Assembly (NCBI RefSeq): GCF_035046485.1
Contig: NC_085137.1
Coordinates: 458,981,004-459,045,003, forward strand
Length of the DNA stretch: 64,000 nucleotides
Direction of reading: 5' to 3'
Source of the DNA: Aedes albopictus
Lineage: Eukaryota; Arthropoda; Insecta; Diptera; Culicidae
Shown here: one piece after another, positions 22,344-33,076 of the stretch
Position numbering within the stretch: position 1 is the first letter of the stretch
Layout of the letters: every line of letters starts with the position of its first letter
Program-made: the position numbers and the translations under genes
Notes under the pieces: generated by a model
Told to the model about the DNA's origin: nothing
Databases searched by the model: none
What the model saw: the letters and a program-made list of their open reading frames with translations, nothing else

Positions 22344-23500
22344 AGCGCCCAAACTCAAATTAGTGAACTTGAGCAGAAGTTCATGTACGTGTTCACTCGT
22401 TTGACTTTTGAGCAGAGCCTTGTTATGGGCACCTAATGGAAACAAGTTCATTTTCTATAAACACGTCATAGCTCAAACGTTATAGTTATTATTATAGTTC
22501 CACCTGACAAGATTTTGAGCGTTTATGGTCAGATTAATGTAAATGAAATGATTTTTATTTGTACTGAGTTGCAAACAGTCGAGTAATAAAAATTTATAAA
22601 TGAGTACGGGAAGCGTCATTCATCCATTCATCCGGTAGGATCCCTTCCAAAGAAGAGGAAGTCGTTTATCAACTGTTTCAATCGTTTTGCCAGCTGCTGG
22701 GTCGCTGAAACCCGGCAACTTAGTTACAGTTTCAATGCTGACCTATCTATAGATTATGAGATGCTTCAAGCTGATAAGCCCTTCTTCAATTCATTCATTC
22801 CAGTTTCTTTCAACGAGAAGAATACATTTGTTTTTACCCACCAGTGACGTATCCGCGTCGAGTTGAATGAATCTATCGTCCCTATCACGATGTGCAAGTA
22901 CGGATTACAAAGCGTTCCCTATTTCCGAGGTCAACTACCGGGACGAACGGGTCGTCCTGAATCCGAAGGAGATACAGAAAACCTGCTGATGTTCCGACAA
23001 ATTGCCGGGTCAGCTGTGCCTGTCTACCCGATCTAGTAGTACCTATTAGGTACGGAATGGGAAACGGAAATCTCAAAGCAATCGGGAAGAGGGCAACTCC
23101 GATCGTTGGCCTCGTTCGGTGGGGATGCTCTTATCAGGGACCTGGGAAGATGTTACAGATCTAATGAATAGGTACAGATCGCGCTGAACACAAAGATCGA
23201 GCAGTGTCAGCGCCCTCTCTCCGTTGTCAGTCATCAGTCGTTCATGGATGCTGAGGTAGGAAAAAGGGGTTGAGCTGAGCTTATAGGCCTTTATCAATGA
23301 TAACGATCGTTTTCTGACATCTGTTGGGGGTAGACGTGATGGCGCTGTGACTGTGTAGCGATAAGATAAGGTTTGTTTGAAACTGACTTTGTGCTGATTT
23401 GGATTTGGATTGGAATTAATCCTGATTTTAGTTTTGAATTATTTATTTTATATCTTTGATTATGGGTTGCTGATGAGCAATTACTGGACCGAAAATCTCC
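22344..23500. other. Mixed unique sequence, no gene proven
   Basis: The stretch 22600-23330 is richer in GC and looks unique (ATTCATCCATTCATCC microsatellite-like start). Short minus-strand open frames at 22885-23297 have no recognisable domain. It may be regulatory or an unrecognised exon region. Confidence 0.35.
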
Positions 23501-23637
23501 CTGATGAATTCAAAGTTCAATTTATTTTTTTCTTCAAAATTTTCGAAATTTGAAAAAAAAAACAAAATTTTCAAAATTTTCAAAAAAAAAAAAATTCTTT
23601 AAAAAATTTAATTTTTTAATAATTTTATGTTTTTATA
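23501..23637. repeat. A/T low-complexity lead-in
   Basis: TTTTCAAAATTTTC and poly-A/poly-T tracts lead directly into the 9-bp array. This may be the degenerate origin of the repeat. Confidence 0.7.
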
Positions 23638-25635
23638 TTTTCTAAATTTTCTAAATTTTCTAAATTTTCTAAATTTTCTAAATTTTCTAAATTTTCTAAA
23701 TTTTCTAAATTTTCTAAATTTTCTAAATTTTCTAAATTTTCTAAATTTTCTAAATTTTAAAAATTTTCTAAATTTTCTAAATTTTCTAAATTTTCTAAAT
23801 TTTCTAAATTTTCTAAATTTTCTAAATTTTCTAAATTTTCTAAATTTTCTAAATTTTCTAAATTTTCTAAATTTTCTAAATTTTCTAAATTTTCTAAATT
23901 TTCTAAATTTTCTAAATTTTCTAAATTTTCTAAATTTTCTAAATTTTTTAAATTTTCTAAATTTTCTAAATTTTCTAAATTTTCTAAATTTTCTAAATTT
24001 TCTAAATTTTCTAAATTTTCTAAATTTTTCAAATTTTCTAAATTTTCTAAATTTTCTAAATTTTCTAAATTTTCTAAATTTTCTAAATTTTCTAAATTTT
24101 CTAAATTTTCTAAATTTTCTAAATTTTCTAAATTTTCTAAATTTTCTAAATTTTCTAAATTTTCTAAATTTTCTAAATTTTCTAAATTTTCTAAATTTTC
24201 TAAATTTTCTAAATTTTCTAAATTTTCTAAATTTTCTAAATTTTCTAAATTTTCTAAATTTTCTAAATTTTCTAAATTTTCTAAATTTTCTAAATTTTCT
24301 AAATTTTCTAAATTTTCTAAATTTTCTAAATTTTCTAAATTTTCTAAATTTTCTAAATTTTCTAAATTTTCTAAATTTTCTAAATTTTCTAAATTTTCTA
24401 AATTTTCTAAATTTTCTAAATTTTCTAAATTTTCTAAATTTTCTAAATTTTCTAAATTTTCTAAATTTTCTAAATTTTCTAAATTTTCTAAATTTTCTAA
24501 ATTTTCTAAATTTTCTAAATTTTCTAAATTTTCTAAATTTTCTAAATTTTCTAAATTTTCTAAATTTTCTAAATTTTCTAAATTTTCTAAATTTTCTAAA
24601 TTTTCTAAATTTTCTAAATTTTCTAAATTTTCTAAATTTTCTAAATTTTCTAAATTTTCTAAATTTTCTAAATTTTCTAAATTTTCTAAATTTTCTAAAT
24701 TTTCTAAATTTTCTAAATTTTCTAAATTTTCTAAATTTTCTAAATTTTCTAAATTTTCTAAATTTTCTAAATTTTCTAAATTTTCTAAATTTTCTAAATT
24801 TTCTAAATTTTCTAAATTTTCTAAATTTTCTAAATTTTCTAAATTTTCTAAATTTTCTAAATTTTCTAAATTTTCTAAATTTTCTAAATTTTCTAAATTT
24901 TCTAAATTTTCTAAATTTTCTAAATTTTCTAAATTTTCTAAATTTTCTAAATTTTCTAAATTTTCTAAATTTTCTAAATTTTCTAAATTTTCTAAATTTT
25001 CTAAATTTTCTAAATTTTCTAAATTTTCTAAATTTTCTAAATTTTCTAAATTTTCTAAATTTTCTAAATTTTCTAAAATTTCTAAATTTTCTAAATTTTC
25101 TAAATTTTCTAAATTTTCTAAATTTTCTAAATTTTCTAAATTTTCTAAATTTTCTAAATTTTCTAAATTTTCTAAATTTTCTAAATTTTCTAAATTTTCT
25201 AAATTTTCTAAATTTTCTAAATTTTCTAAATTTTCTAAATTTTCTAAATTTTCTAAATTTTCTAAATTTTCTAAATTTTCTAAATTTTCTAAATTTTCTA
25301 AATTTTCTAAATTTTCTAAATTTTCTAAATTTTCTAAATTTTCTAAATTTTCTAAATTTTCTAAATTTTCTAAATTTTCTAAATTTTCTAAATTTTCTAA
25401 ATTTTCTAAATTTTCTAAATTTTCTAAATTTTCTAAATTTTCTAAATTTTCTAAATTTTCTAAATTTTCTAAATTTTCTAAATTTTCTAAATTTTCTAAA
25501 TTTTCTAAATTTTCTAAATTTTCTAAATTTTCTAAATTTTCTAAATTTTCTAAATTTTCTAAATTTTCTAAATTTTCTAAATTTTCTAAATTTTCTAAAT
25601 TTTCTAAATTTTCTAAATTTTCTAAATTTTCTAAA
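23638..25635. repeat. 2-kb minisatellite of TTTTCTAAA, 222 units
   Basis: The 9-mer TTTTCTAAA repeats for 1998 bp, exactly 222 units with no net insertion or deletion. I can find only four variant units: near 23755 (CT to AA), 23944 (C to T), 24023 (CT to TC) and 25075 (T to A). The 674-residue open frame with a phenylalanine-leucine-asparagine repeat is a consequence of a 9-bp unit without stop codons in that frame. There is no codon variety, no domain and no promoter evidence. Confidence 0.97.
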
Positions 25636-25640
25636 TTTTC

Positions 25641-27485
25641 AAAAACTTTGAAAATTTGAGTTTTTAATTTATAAAAAGTTTTTTCATGAAGGTATTTAAT
25701 GAATAGTGTTGTATGTCAATTTTAGATTGGCAACCTGGAATTTGACGGTCATAGTCGACGATTTTGAATGGAGAATTAGAATTTGGAATATTTGTTAATT
25801 TAAAATAATAACTAAATAAATAGGCATGGCTTTGAATTATTCTCTCAAAACCCACATCGCTTTGTGTTTAATCCTGCCTTTCTTCCCAAACGATCACAAT
25901 AAATTCTGCCCCGTTGAAAAGTATTAATTTGACCTATTAACGTCGCATTATTCAAATTATCCCATCCACGTCGCCTCCCACAAGCGGAGACACCGCTCAA
26001 CCAAACGGCAAAACATCGTTCCCCGGGCGAATGGGAAATCTTCCGCAAAATCATCCTCCACGGCTCCGGCTCTCGCACGGCAGGCCATTCTTCCAATAAC
26101 ACAAAACGATTACTTTACATCGTCGTCGTCTTGGTCGTCTTGGCCGCTGTCGCCGTTGACGAAGATGCTGTTGTTGTTCTTTGAGACGGTAAGCCCTGCC
26201 TAACGACTTCGAGACGACGACGACGACAGTTTTATTTCCAGTACTGCGCGCGGTCGCGCTCGAGCTCGTTCCGGTAACCTACATCTGTTCGACGTCGAAC
26301 GACGACGACACATCTAACAAGCTGAAACGACCGACCGAATCATCACCGCCACCAGAGGAGAGATCACCACCTTCCCTGTTGTGGTTTACTCCGTAGGTCG
26401 CTCCCTTCGTGGGCCCAAAACGGGGAACAACCGAACGACACCCATTCGGAATGATACATAGTCTGCTGCTGGACCAGAGTTGATGGGATCACAAAACGGA
26501 TTTGAGATCTTGAAGTTCAGAATTTCAAAGAAGAAGCTTGTTCTTTACTACTTTTGTTTTATTTATTTTTCCATTTTCCTTTTTTATTTTTTCCATTCTT
26601 GTTGTTGTTTTTTTTAATGTTGCCTCAGTCTTTAAATGTAAAAGACTTATTATATTCCACCCGACGGTTCGGCCATAGAACGTAGTTTTTTTGACTACAA
26701 TTGCTAAAATGTTTCGATTTTCCTTTTTATTATTTTCTTTTTTTTATTTTCTTTTTTTTATTTTCTTTTTTTTTTTTTATTTTATTTTTTTTTATTATTA
26801 TTAAATCTAGCCCAATTATTTCAAGTGGACGTTTCGTATAAGAAATGTTGGCCTAATGTTTTGTTATTGACTTCTATTCGGGCCATGCCTTCATTCCGCC
26901 AGAACAAACCCTGCCAACGAGAACGCAATGAAACGCACCCTCAATTCGGTCCGGAAGATTTTCACGATTTATTTTCGCCGCGCATTTTATACATCGCGAA
27001 ATGGTTTATATCAAACCAGTACGACATATGAGAAATCGGAAGGCAATCACCCAGCATCTTCCAACCAAGCAACATCGCACATCGTCGTCGATGTCGCCCT
27101 CTGGGTATGGTTCAACTATGCGACTAAGATCACATCGTGTGGATGATGACCCACTTTTCTTTGGCGAGGAAAAATCGCCATCGCCACGACCGGCGGGGGT
27201 GATCTGTTATTTGTCTTGCACAACATAGGGAGGAAGGAAATAACTTTGTTGTCGCATAGCAGTTGGGATTCTGGTTGGCGAGATGTGGATCAAACCGGAT
27301 TTTCATGGGCGACAACAACGCGCAGATTGATTGTGAGATTAATTGGTTACAGCTGATTTTGGGGGAAGTCGAAGTTATTTTCGACTATCGGTTCTAAGAT
27401 TAGCTTTACAGTTTTTTTTTTGTTTATGTACCTAAAATTTTGTTTACTCTACAGTTTTGAATTTTGTAACTGACAAGCTAATCAA
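25641..27485. other. CpG-rich islands and T-rich tract, no gene proven
   Basis: The stretches 25850-26510 and 26820-27330 are CpG-rich unique blocks (GACGACGACGAC runs, palindrome TTCGACGTCGAA). Between them is a T-rich tract (26560-26815). A possible 53-nt intron-like stretch lies at 26189-26241: GACG|GTAAGC, a CCTAAC branch-like motif and TTTTATTTCCAG. The flanks do not give a coding exon that I can recognise. Confidence 0.35.
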
Positions 27486-28270
27486 TTAACCCTCCAATAC
27501 CAATTTTTTTCATTTCGATCTATACATCACTTTTTGTTATCTAAAATCCACTTAAACATGTTTTGGAAGATGATTCTTTGTAGTTCTCGATTTTGTGAAT
27601 TTTTTTTTATTTTTCTAATTTTTATTTTTGAACATCCCTACACTTTTATATTTTTTTCTGGAAGCCTTTTTGGCATACCGATTGTTTATATTTTTTTTAA
27701 TTTTTACCCCCTGAGGCTGCCTACAATGACATACCAAACTTTTGAGATTTTATGATTATTGTTAAAATATTTTTATTTTTTTCATAGAAAATTTTATTTC
27801 CGGTGTAATATTTAAGAAATTTATTTTAGTGTGTATTTAACTCCCTCTTAAACTCATTTACTATAATAGAATGATTGAGGAAAAATATAAAATATATTAA
27901 TGGTTGCGATTAAATACAAAAGACACAATGACATCTTGAAGGTGACCAAAACATATTTTTTCCAAGAATTAAAAAAAAATATCAATACGCTTTAAAAGAC
28001 ACCACAAACTATTTTGAGATATGGAGAACAGTCCTTAATGGCAATTTTTTATTATCATACAAATTGGGCTGAAGGATCTAAGATTTTCATGAAATTTTTT
28101 CCACAGGCTGGGCTCATGAATATATGAACAAAAAAAATTGAGAAAAATCAGGGTCGCCTATTTTTCCGGAAAACTCAGGTGGAAATTCTTTGTTTTCCAC
28201 TGACACTACTTACTTTGAAAAATCATAACTCAAGAACAAAGCATCATAGAAACCAAGTTTTTTAATGAAA

Positions 28271-28529
28271 ACTAGCTGTACCCGGCAAACTTTGTCTTGC
28301 CTACTGCGTTTTTTTGACGTTTCAAGTTTCTATCCAAGACAAATTCCCCGGTCACAAAACGTATGGAAGATCGATTTTCAAAAACTTTTAATTTTTCCAT
28401 GTTTTTTGCCTCATAAACCTTCCTTGGGTGAAAACTAACAGAACAAAACTAAGACGATCAAAATCGGACCTGCCGTTCGAAAGTTATGCGCGGTCCCACG
28501 TATGCCACTGCATTTTTATATATATAGAT
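28271..28529 (+). mobile_element. Dispersed repeat ACTAGCTGTACCCGGCAAAC, copy 1
   Basis: It begins ACTAGCTGTACCCGGCAAAC, then TTTGTCTTGCC, and ends with TTTTTATATATATAGATG. A second copy lies on the minus strand at 35864-36177. Both have the same start and TATATATATAGAT end with diverged middles. The short TA-rich end suggests a retroposon, but the class is unknown to me. It interrupts the left arm of the foldback element. Confidence 0.75.
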
Positions 28530-28573
28530 GAACGCAAATTTTCTCAGAAATCAAAAAAAAAAAAGATATTGGC

Positions 28574-29073
28574 NNNNNNNNNNNNNNNNNNNNNNNNNNN
28601 NNNNNNNNNNNNNNNNNNNNNNNNNNNNNNNNNNNNNNNNNNNNNNNNNNNNNNNNNNNNNNNNNNNNNNNNNNNNNNNNNNNNNNNNNNNNNNNNNNNN
28701 NNNNNNNNNNNNNNNNNNNNNNNNNNNNNNNNNNNNNNNNNNNNNNNNNNNNNNNNNNNNNNNNNNNNNNNNNNNNNNNNNNNNNNNNNNNNNNNNNNNN
28801 NNNNNNNNNNNNNNNNNNNNNNNNNNNNNNNNNNNNNNNNNNNNNNNNNNNNNNNNNNNNNNNNNNNNNNNNNNNNNNNNNNNNNNNNNNNNNNNNNNNN
28901 NNNNNNNNNNNNNNNNNNNNNNNNNNNNNNNNNNNNNNNNNNNNNNNNNNNNNNNNNNNNNNNNNNNNNNNNNNNNNNNNNNNNNNNNNNNNNNNNNNNN
29001 NNNNNNNNNNNNNNNNNNNNNNNNNNNNNNNNNNNNNNNNNNNNNNNNNNNNNNNNNNNNNNNNNNNNNNNNN
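28574..29073. other. Assembly gap (500 N)
   Basis: Exactly 500 N, the usual placeholder for a scaffold gap of unknown size. Open frames running through it are not real. Confidence 1.
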
Positions 29074-29268
29074 ATATCCTATGAAGACATTGATCACATT
29101 ATAATTAATTGTTCTCGGTTTATTGTACCGAGGAAAATATTGTTTGAGAGCATTATTGCAGCAGGTTTTCCAATTCCTGTATCTATACGGGATATTTTGG
29201 GCTCAAAAAATGAAATCATATTAAAACTTTTATTCAAATTTATAAATGAGATTGCATATTTCGTTTGA
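29074..29268 (+). pseudogene. C-terminal fragment of a non-LTR retrotransposon polyprotein
   Basis: The gap is followed at once by an open frame of 64 residues ending in TGA. It reads ...EDIDHIIINCSRF... then ...SIRDILGS... and ...LLFKFINE. The DHII-x2-C-x-RF motif followed by an IRDILG block and a final FLxxI-like helix resembles the extreme C-terminus of LINE polyproteins (I, LOA or Jockey-like), downstream of the reverse transcriptase. That is family knowledge from memory. The frame is open up to the gap, so the upstream part may lie in the unsequenced gap. The product would act in reverse transcription of the element's own RNA. It is probably a dead, truncated copy. Confidence 0.55.
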
Positions 29269-29639
29269 TACTGTTTCTCTTTTTTTTTGGTATACTTTAT
29301 TTTCAGCCTTGAAGATTCGTATTTGGTGAATCCCTGAGCCCTACCCTCTCCCCCACAAGGATTTCTGGATTTCTGAAGATTCGTTTCACGATGTGGCATG
29401 TTGTCCTCCTTCAAGATTGCGGCTCTGCTATGGCTATTGCCGTGTGAGCCTTTAATTTTAAGTTATTATTATAATGTTATTTGAAAAGATAAAAGAGGTT
29501 TTGTGCCTTTTTGAGAAAGATTTCGTTTTTGTAATGTTGAAATCACTCAAAGGGGTTTTTCCCTGTTTCAAAATTTGAAGTTAAAATAAAAAATAACAAT
29601 AACAATAAAAAAAAAGATATGAAGTGGAAAAAGTTTTCC
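29269..29639 (+). repeat. Probable LINE 3' tail and dispersed repeat
   Basis: Sequence after the stop codon includes GGCTCTGCTATGGC, GTGTGAGCCTT and AGTTATTATTATAATG, then AAAGAGGTTTTGTGCC. Parts recur at 4347-4385 (minus) and 6041-6180. This fits an untranslated tail of the LINE or an element next to it. Confidence 0.45.
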
Positions 29640-30345
29640 TCAAAATTTTTCACCGTTGAGGAAATTTAAAAAGAAAAGCCGAAAAACTATTTCCGAACTC
29701 GCGGAAAATATTCAAAAAGTGTTTTTGAGAAGGTAATTTCTTAAACTTTGATCGGTGAAATTTTTGGAATGGCCTTTTTTTTCTTAATTGAGTTATGGTC
29801 AATTTTGTGAAATATAACCATGTACGTTTATATTATATGGTCATTTTTCACATGATTGGCCATAACTCAAGAACGAAAAACAAGTGCATTCCAAAAATTT
29901 CAGCCATCAAAGCTTATGAAACTACCTTCTCAAAAATATTTTTTTTTAAGTTTCCCGTGAGTTCGGGCATAGTTTTTCCGGCATTTCTTTAAGAATTTCC
30001 TCAACGGTGGGAAATTTTGTGAATACATTTTTCCTTTTCATATTTTTTTTTCGATTCCTGGGAAAATTTTCTTTCATTTTCATTAAGAAACTTTGTTTCT
30101 ACGATGCCTCGTTTTTGAGTTCTGATTTTTCAGAGAAAAGGCTTTTATGACACATTTGAACATTTTTTCAACAAAAATGGCCATAACACAAAAACGAAAA
30201 AAAGTGCATTCAAAAATTTTCAGCGATTGAAGCTTATGGAATAACCTTCTCAAAAATATTTTTTTGATATATTTTTACAAGTTCGGGCATTGTTTTTCCG
30301 GCTTTTCTTTGCGATTTTTCTCAACTGTGGAAAATTTTATGGAAA
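29640..30345. repeat. Three copies of an about 160-bp module, one inverted
   Basis: A module with CCTCAACGGTG, AGTTCGGGCATAGTTTTTCC, CTTCTCAAAAATATTTTTTT and TGCATTCCAAAAATTTCAGC is present on the minus strand at about 29640-29800. It is present on the plus strand at about 29865-30020 and 30180-30345. The first two form a foldback centred near 29835. Confidence 0.7.
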
Positions 30346-30742
30346 ACTTTTTCCAGTTCATATTTTTTTTGGATTTCTGAGAAAATTTGCTTTCATTTTC
30401 TTAACAAAACTTTGTTTCTATGATGCTTTGTTCTTGAGTTATGATTTTTCAAAGTAAGTAGTGTCAGGAGAAAACAAATAATTTCCGGGAAAATAGGCGA
30501 CCCTGAATTTTTTTCATTTTTTTTTTTTGTTCATATATCTGTGGAAAAAGTTTCATGAAAATCTGGGACCCTTCGGCCCAATCCCGTACGGTAATAAAAA
30601 AAATGCCCTAATATTAACTAAAAATATAAAAGTTTTGATTGGGTTAGGGGTTAGGTATTAAAAGGTTAATAAAAATACAAGTTCACCAATTCTGTGAAAG
30701 TACAGAAGTAACACAGGCAAATTTCATTTCAAATCTTCTTAG

Positions 30743-31015
30743 TACCGTCTACCCCCGTTGGTTTGAGCGCATCTAATCTGAACACTTTTTAATTTGACCC
30801 CCTCTAATATGCACATCGTTCAAACTAAAAATGGTTCAAACGTCATTCTGCTCATGGAACGGGGTGAAACGGAACGCAGAATCAAAACAAAACAGCAAAA
30901 AGGGTTACCATCAGTGTGTTTTTCGATGCCCACAGGGTAACTAGAAGTTCAAATTAAAAAATGAACCCCGTTGGTTTGCATGAGGTGTCGTTCAAACCAA
31001 CGGGGGTAGACGGTA
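30743..31015. mobile_element. MITE with TACCGTCTACCCCCGTTGGT ends, copy 1
   Basis: The left end TACCGTCTACCCCCGTTGGT (then TTGA) is the exact complement of the right end, TCAA followed by ACCAACGGGGGTAGACGGTA. TA lies at both tips. The length of about 273 bp has no coding capacity. A second copy lies at 32601-32869. Confidence 0.92.
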
Positions 31016-31474
31016 ATATCGAAAAGTTCCACTTTCAATTACAAAATACACTTTCAGGTTTCACAAAGTTCGGATAAAGTTGCGAAAGAATCTTCCTTAC
31101 TGCTCATGGGCAAGCAAGCAAGCAAGTTTCGATGAGCATCTTGAGCAGCTTTCATGCTGCCAATTCCAGCCAAGCTTGAAAAAGAGCTTTTCCGTGATTA
31201 GGGTTGCAACGACACCATCCCCTTTTGCGAGGGAGTAAGTGCATGGAGTGATTTTTGTGAGGATATACTTTTTTTTTCAAAATTTGCTTTTTTTTAACTA
31301 TAGACTAATGACATTTAGACGTTCCACAGTACCACACTGGACGAAAAGTCTGTAAAAACGGGTAGAAATTGTAAACCAAAAAAAATGTTTTAAAAATTTT
31401 CTAATCGGTTCAATAAATAATCTTTTAGAGTCCCAGAAGATCCAAAACGCACCGAAACGTCGGACAAGATAAAA
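31016..31474. other. No gene seen
   Basis: Unique-looking AT-rich DNA with a short (CAAG)n-like run near 31110. Nothing supported. Confidence 0.5.
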
Positions 31475-31693
31475 TACAGTAATGTTCCGATTTTATCACG
31501 ACCTTCGCGCGTCAGTCCTTCATTTTTCATTAATTTGCTGTTACATTTGAAAGCAAGTGTTTCCCCTCTTCTTCAAGATGAATGTTGTAGACGTGTTCTG
31601 TAACGTTAAAAATATTGAAAATGCGTATAGCTTTAGTAGAATATTCAAAAGCATTTTTGAAAATGGGCGTGATAAAATCGGAACAATACTGTA
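31475..31693. mobile_element. 219-bp MITE, TACAGTA(A/T)TGTTCCGATT ends
   Basis: Left TACAGTAATGTTCCGATTTT and the complement of AAAATCGGAACAATACTGTA pair over about 26 bp, with TA at both tips as for Tc1/mariner-type elements. The 111-aa minus-strand open frame crossing it is not a transposase that I recognise. Confidence 0.88.
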
Positions 31694-31774
31694 GCAGTAT
31701 TTTTTTATTTTTGTGAAGATTGGTACAATGATACAGTCGAAAACCTGTTATTACACATAACTGCAAAAAAAAGT

Positions 31775-31975
31775 ACCGTAAACCGGGGTCAAATTGATCT
31801 TCGGGTTGAAATTGATCACACGATTTTCGGTTAGGTTTAGCATATTTTAAGTAATTTCCTTTCAACTATCGTGCAGTTGGGAACCGATACTAAACGATAT
31901 TTGCTTGGAAACTATTTGAAGAATGTTATATCTAACGGAAAATCGTCTGATCAATTTCGACCCGGAGATCAATTT
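31775..31975. mobile_element. MITE with CAAATTGATC inverted arms, right end truncated
   Basis: The left arm (ACCGTAAACCGGGGTCAAAT, then TGATCTTCGGGTTGAAATTG) pairs with the right arm (CAATTTCGACCCGGAGATCA), and both continue through CGATTTTC(C/G)GTTAG. The outermost GTAAACCGGGG is absent on the right, which runs into a tandem TTTGGGAAGGGGGTGGTT duplication. Confidence 0.8.
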
Positions 31976-32164
31976 GGGAAGGGGGTGGTTCCCCTTTTGG
32001 GAAGGGGGTGGTTTTGAATATTTAGAAAAATGACCACATGGTTCGTGGACAGCCCCTTACAAGGATATAAAACAACCTAAATCAAGCTACCTTACTCATG
32101 ACGTAACCTTCTTGTATTTGAACTTCTGTAAAAGTAACTAGATATAACGGAGTTACAGAAAAAC

Positions 32165-32314
32165 TAGAGTGCCTTTTAACTTAGAGTGACGTCAATGTCA
32201 AAATTGAAAAAGGCTGTCATCAGTCAAATCCATAAAAAAATATCGCTCCAAACGCGCAGAAGACCTGTCAAAATTAGAACATGACGGACACCACTCCCCC
32301 TTCCAGGCACTCTA
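32165..32314. mobile_element. 150-bp MITE, TAGAGTGCC ends
   Basis: It starts TAGAGTGCCTTTTAACTTAG and ends CCAGGCACTCTA, giving short perfect inverted ends with TA. It contains TGACGTCA near 32188. No gene. Confidence 0.75.
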
Positions 32315-32542
32315 AGAAAAACCTCTTCTTATCTGGCATACACGGAAAAAATATAAATTTAAAATATGTTATATTTAAGGGGCAGGACACAATTTCAAAT
32401 TATGGAAAAAAATAGAAAAAAAACATATTTTTTTTAAATTAATATATGACGCCGACAATGCGTTTAAATCTATTGCTGGAAAAATGATCTATCGTAGTTA
32501 GAAGTTTTTTGAAAATCGATTATTTTTAACAGGACTTTTACA
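32315..32542 (+). repeat. Partial copy of the AATAGGGTTCTAAAA family
   Basis: CTTATCTGGCATACACGGAA followed by a GGGGCAGGACA-like block matches the middle of the family (compare 14583-14660 and 36435-36510). The outer parts are missing. Confidence 0.5.
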
Positions 32543-32600
32543 ATAGGGTTCTAAAATAAATGACGAAATTCCGTTTATAATACCATCAAGTTTGGTATTG

Positions 32601-32869
32601 AACCGTCTACCCCCGTTGGTTTGACCGCATCTAATCTGAACACTTTTTAATTTGACCCCGCGCCGCTTATATGCACAAAGTTGAAACTGAAAATGGTTTA
32701 AACGTCATTCTGCCCATGGAACGGGGTGAAACGGAACACATAATCAAAACAAAACAGCCAATAAGGTTACCACCAATGAGTTTTTAGACGCCTGTAGGGT
32801 TACCAGAAGTTCAATTGGGAAATGAACCCCGTTGGTTTGCATGAGGTATCGTTCAAACCAACGGTGGTA
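32601..32869. mobile_element. MITE with CCGTCTACCCCCGTTGGT ends, copy 2
   Basis: Same ends and interior as 30743-31015 (CTGAACACTTTTTAATTTGA, GGAACGGGGTGAAACGGAAC). The termini are eroded: TA to AA on the left, GGGGG to GGTGG on the right. It is inserted in copy B of the larger MITE. Confidence 0.88.
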
Positions 32870-33076
32870 ATCGCAACAGTACTTTTCTCCAACTCGAAGA
32901 ACGAAAGAACAATAAAAAAAAGCTCAAAACAAGTTAAATGGTAAACAATTCAAGCTTGACATTTGTGGTCGTCCTTGATGTGATGGAATACGACATTTTT
33001 CACACTGGGGATTCAAAAATGATCTTATCTGACGTACACGGTTACTGAAAATCACTCAATCATGAGTTAAAAGCTA

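Larger units (their letters stand above)
27486..30669. mobile_element. TTAA-bounded composite foldback element with N gap
   Basis: The left end TTAACCCTCCAATACC and the complement of the right end, TTAACCTTTTAATACC, match, and both begin with TTAA. TTAA target sites are typical of piggyBac-type transposition. Long inverted arms lie inside (28035-28270 against 30385-30608), sharing CCATCATAGA-type blocks such as ACTACTTACTTTGAAAAATC and AACTCAAGAACAAAGCATCA. The centre holds other insertions, a LINE fragment and the scaffold gap. Treating the whole span as one element is inference. Confidence 0.55.

Noticed and set aside
23627..25651. 674-residue open frame of phenylalanine, leucine and asparagine
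   Set aside because: It is the translation of a 9-bp DNA repeat; there is no codon variation, no domain and no gene context.
25845..26102. 85-aa minus-strand frame with tryptophans and arginines
   Set aside because: No family resemblance, and CpG-rich DNA yields such frames by chance.
27001..27228. 75-aa + strand frame (contains VDDDPLFFGEEKSPSPRPAG)
   Set aside because: It looks protein-like but I recognise no family. Two other + strand frames overlap it and no splice sites are evident. Kept only as a possible exon to test.
28428..29268. Open frames running across the N gap
   Set aside because: Unknown bases cannot support coding; only the part after the gap on the + strand shows protein-like motifs.
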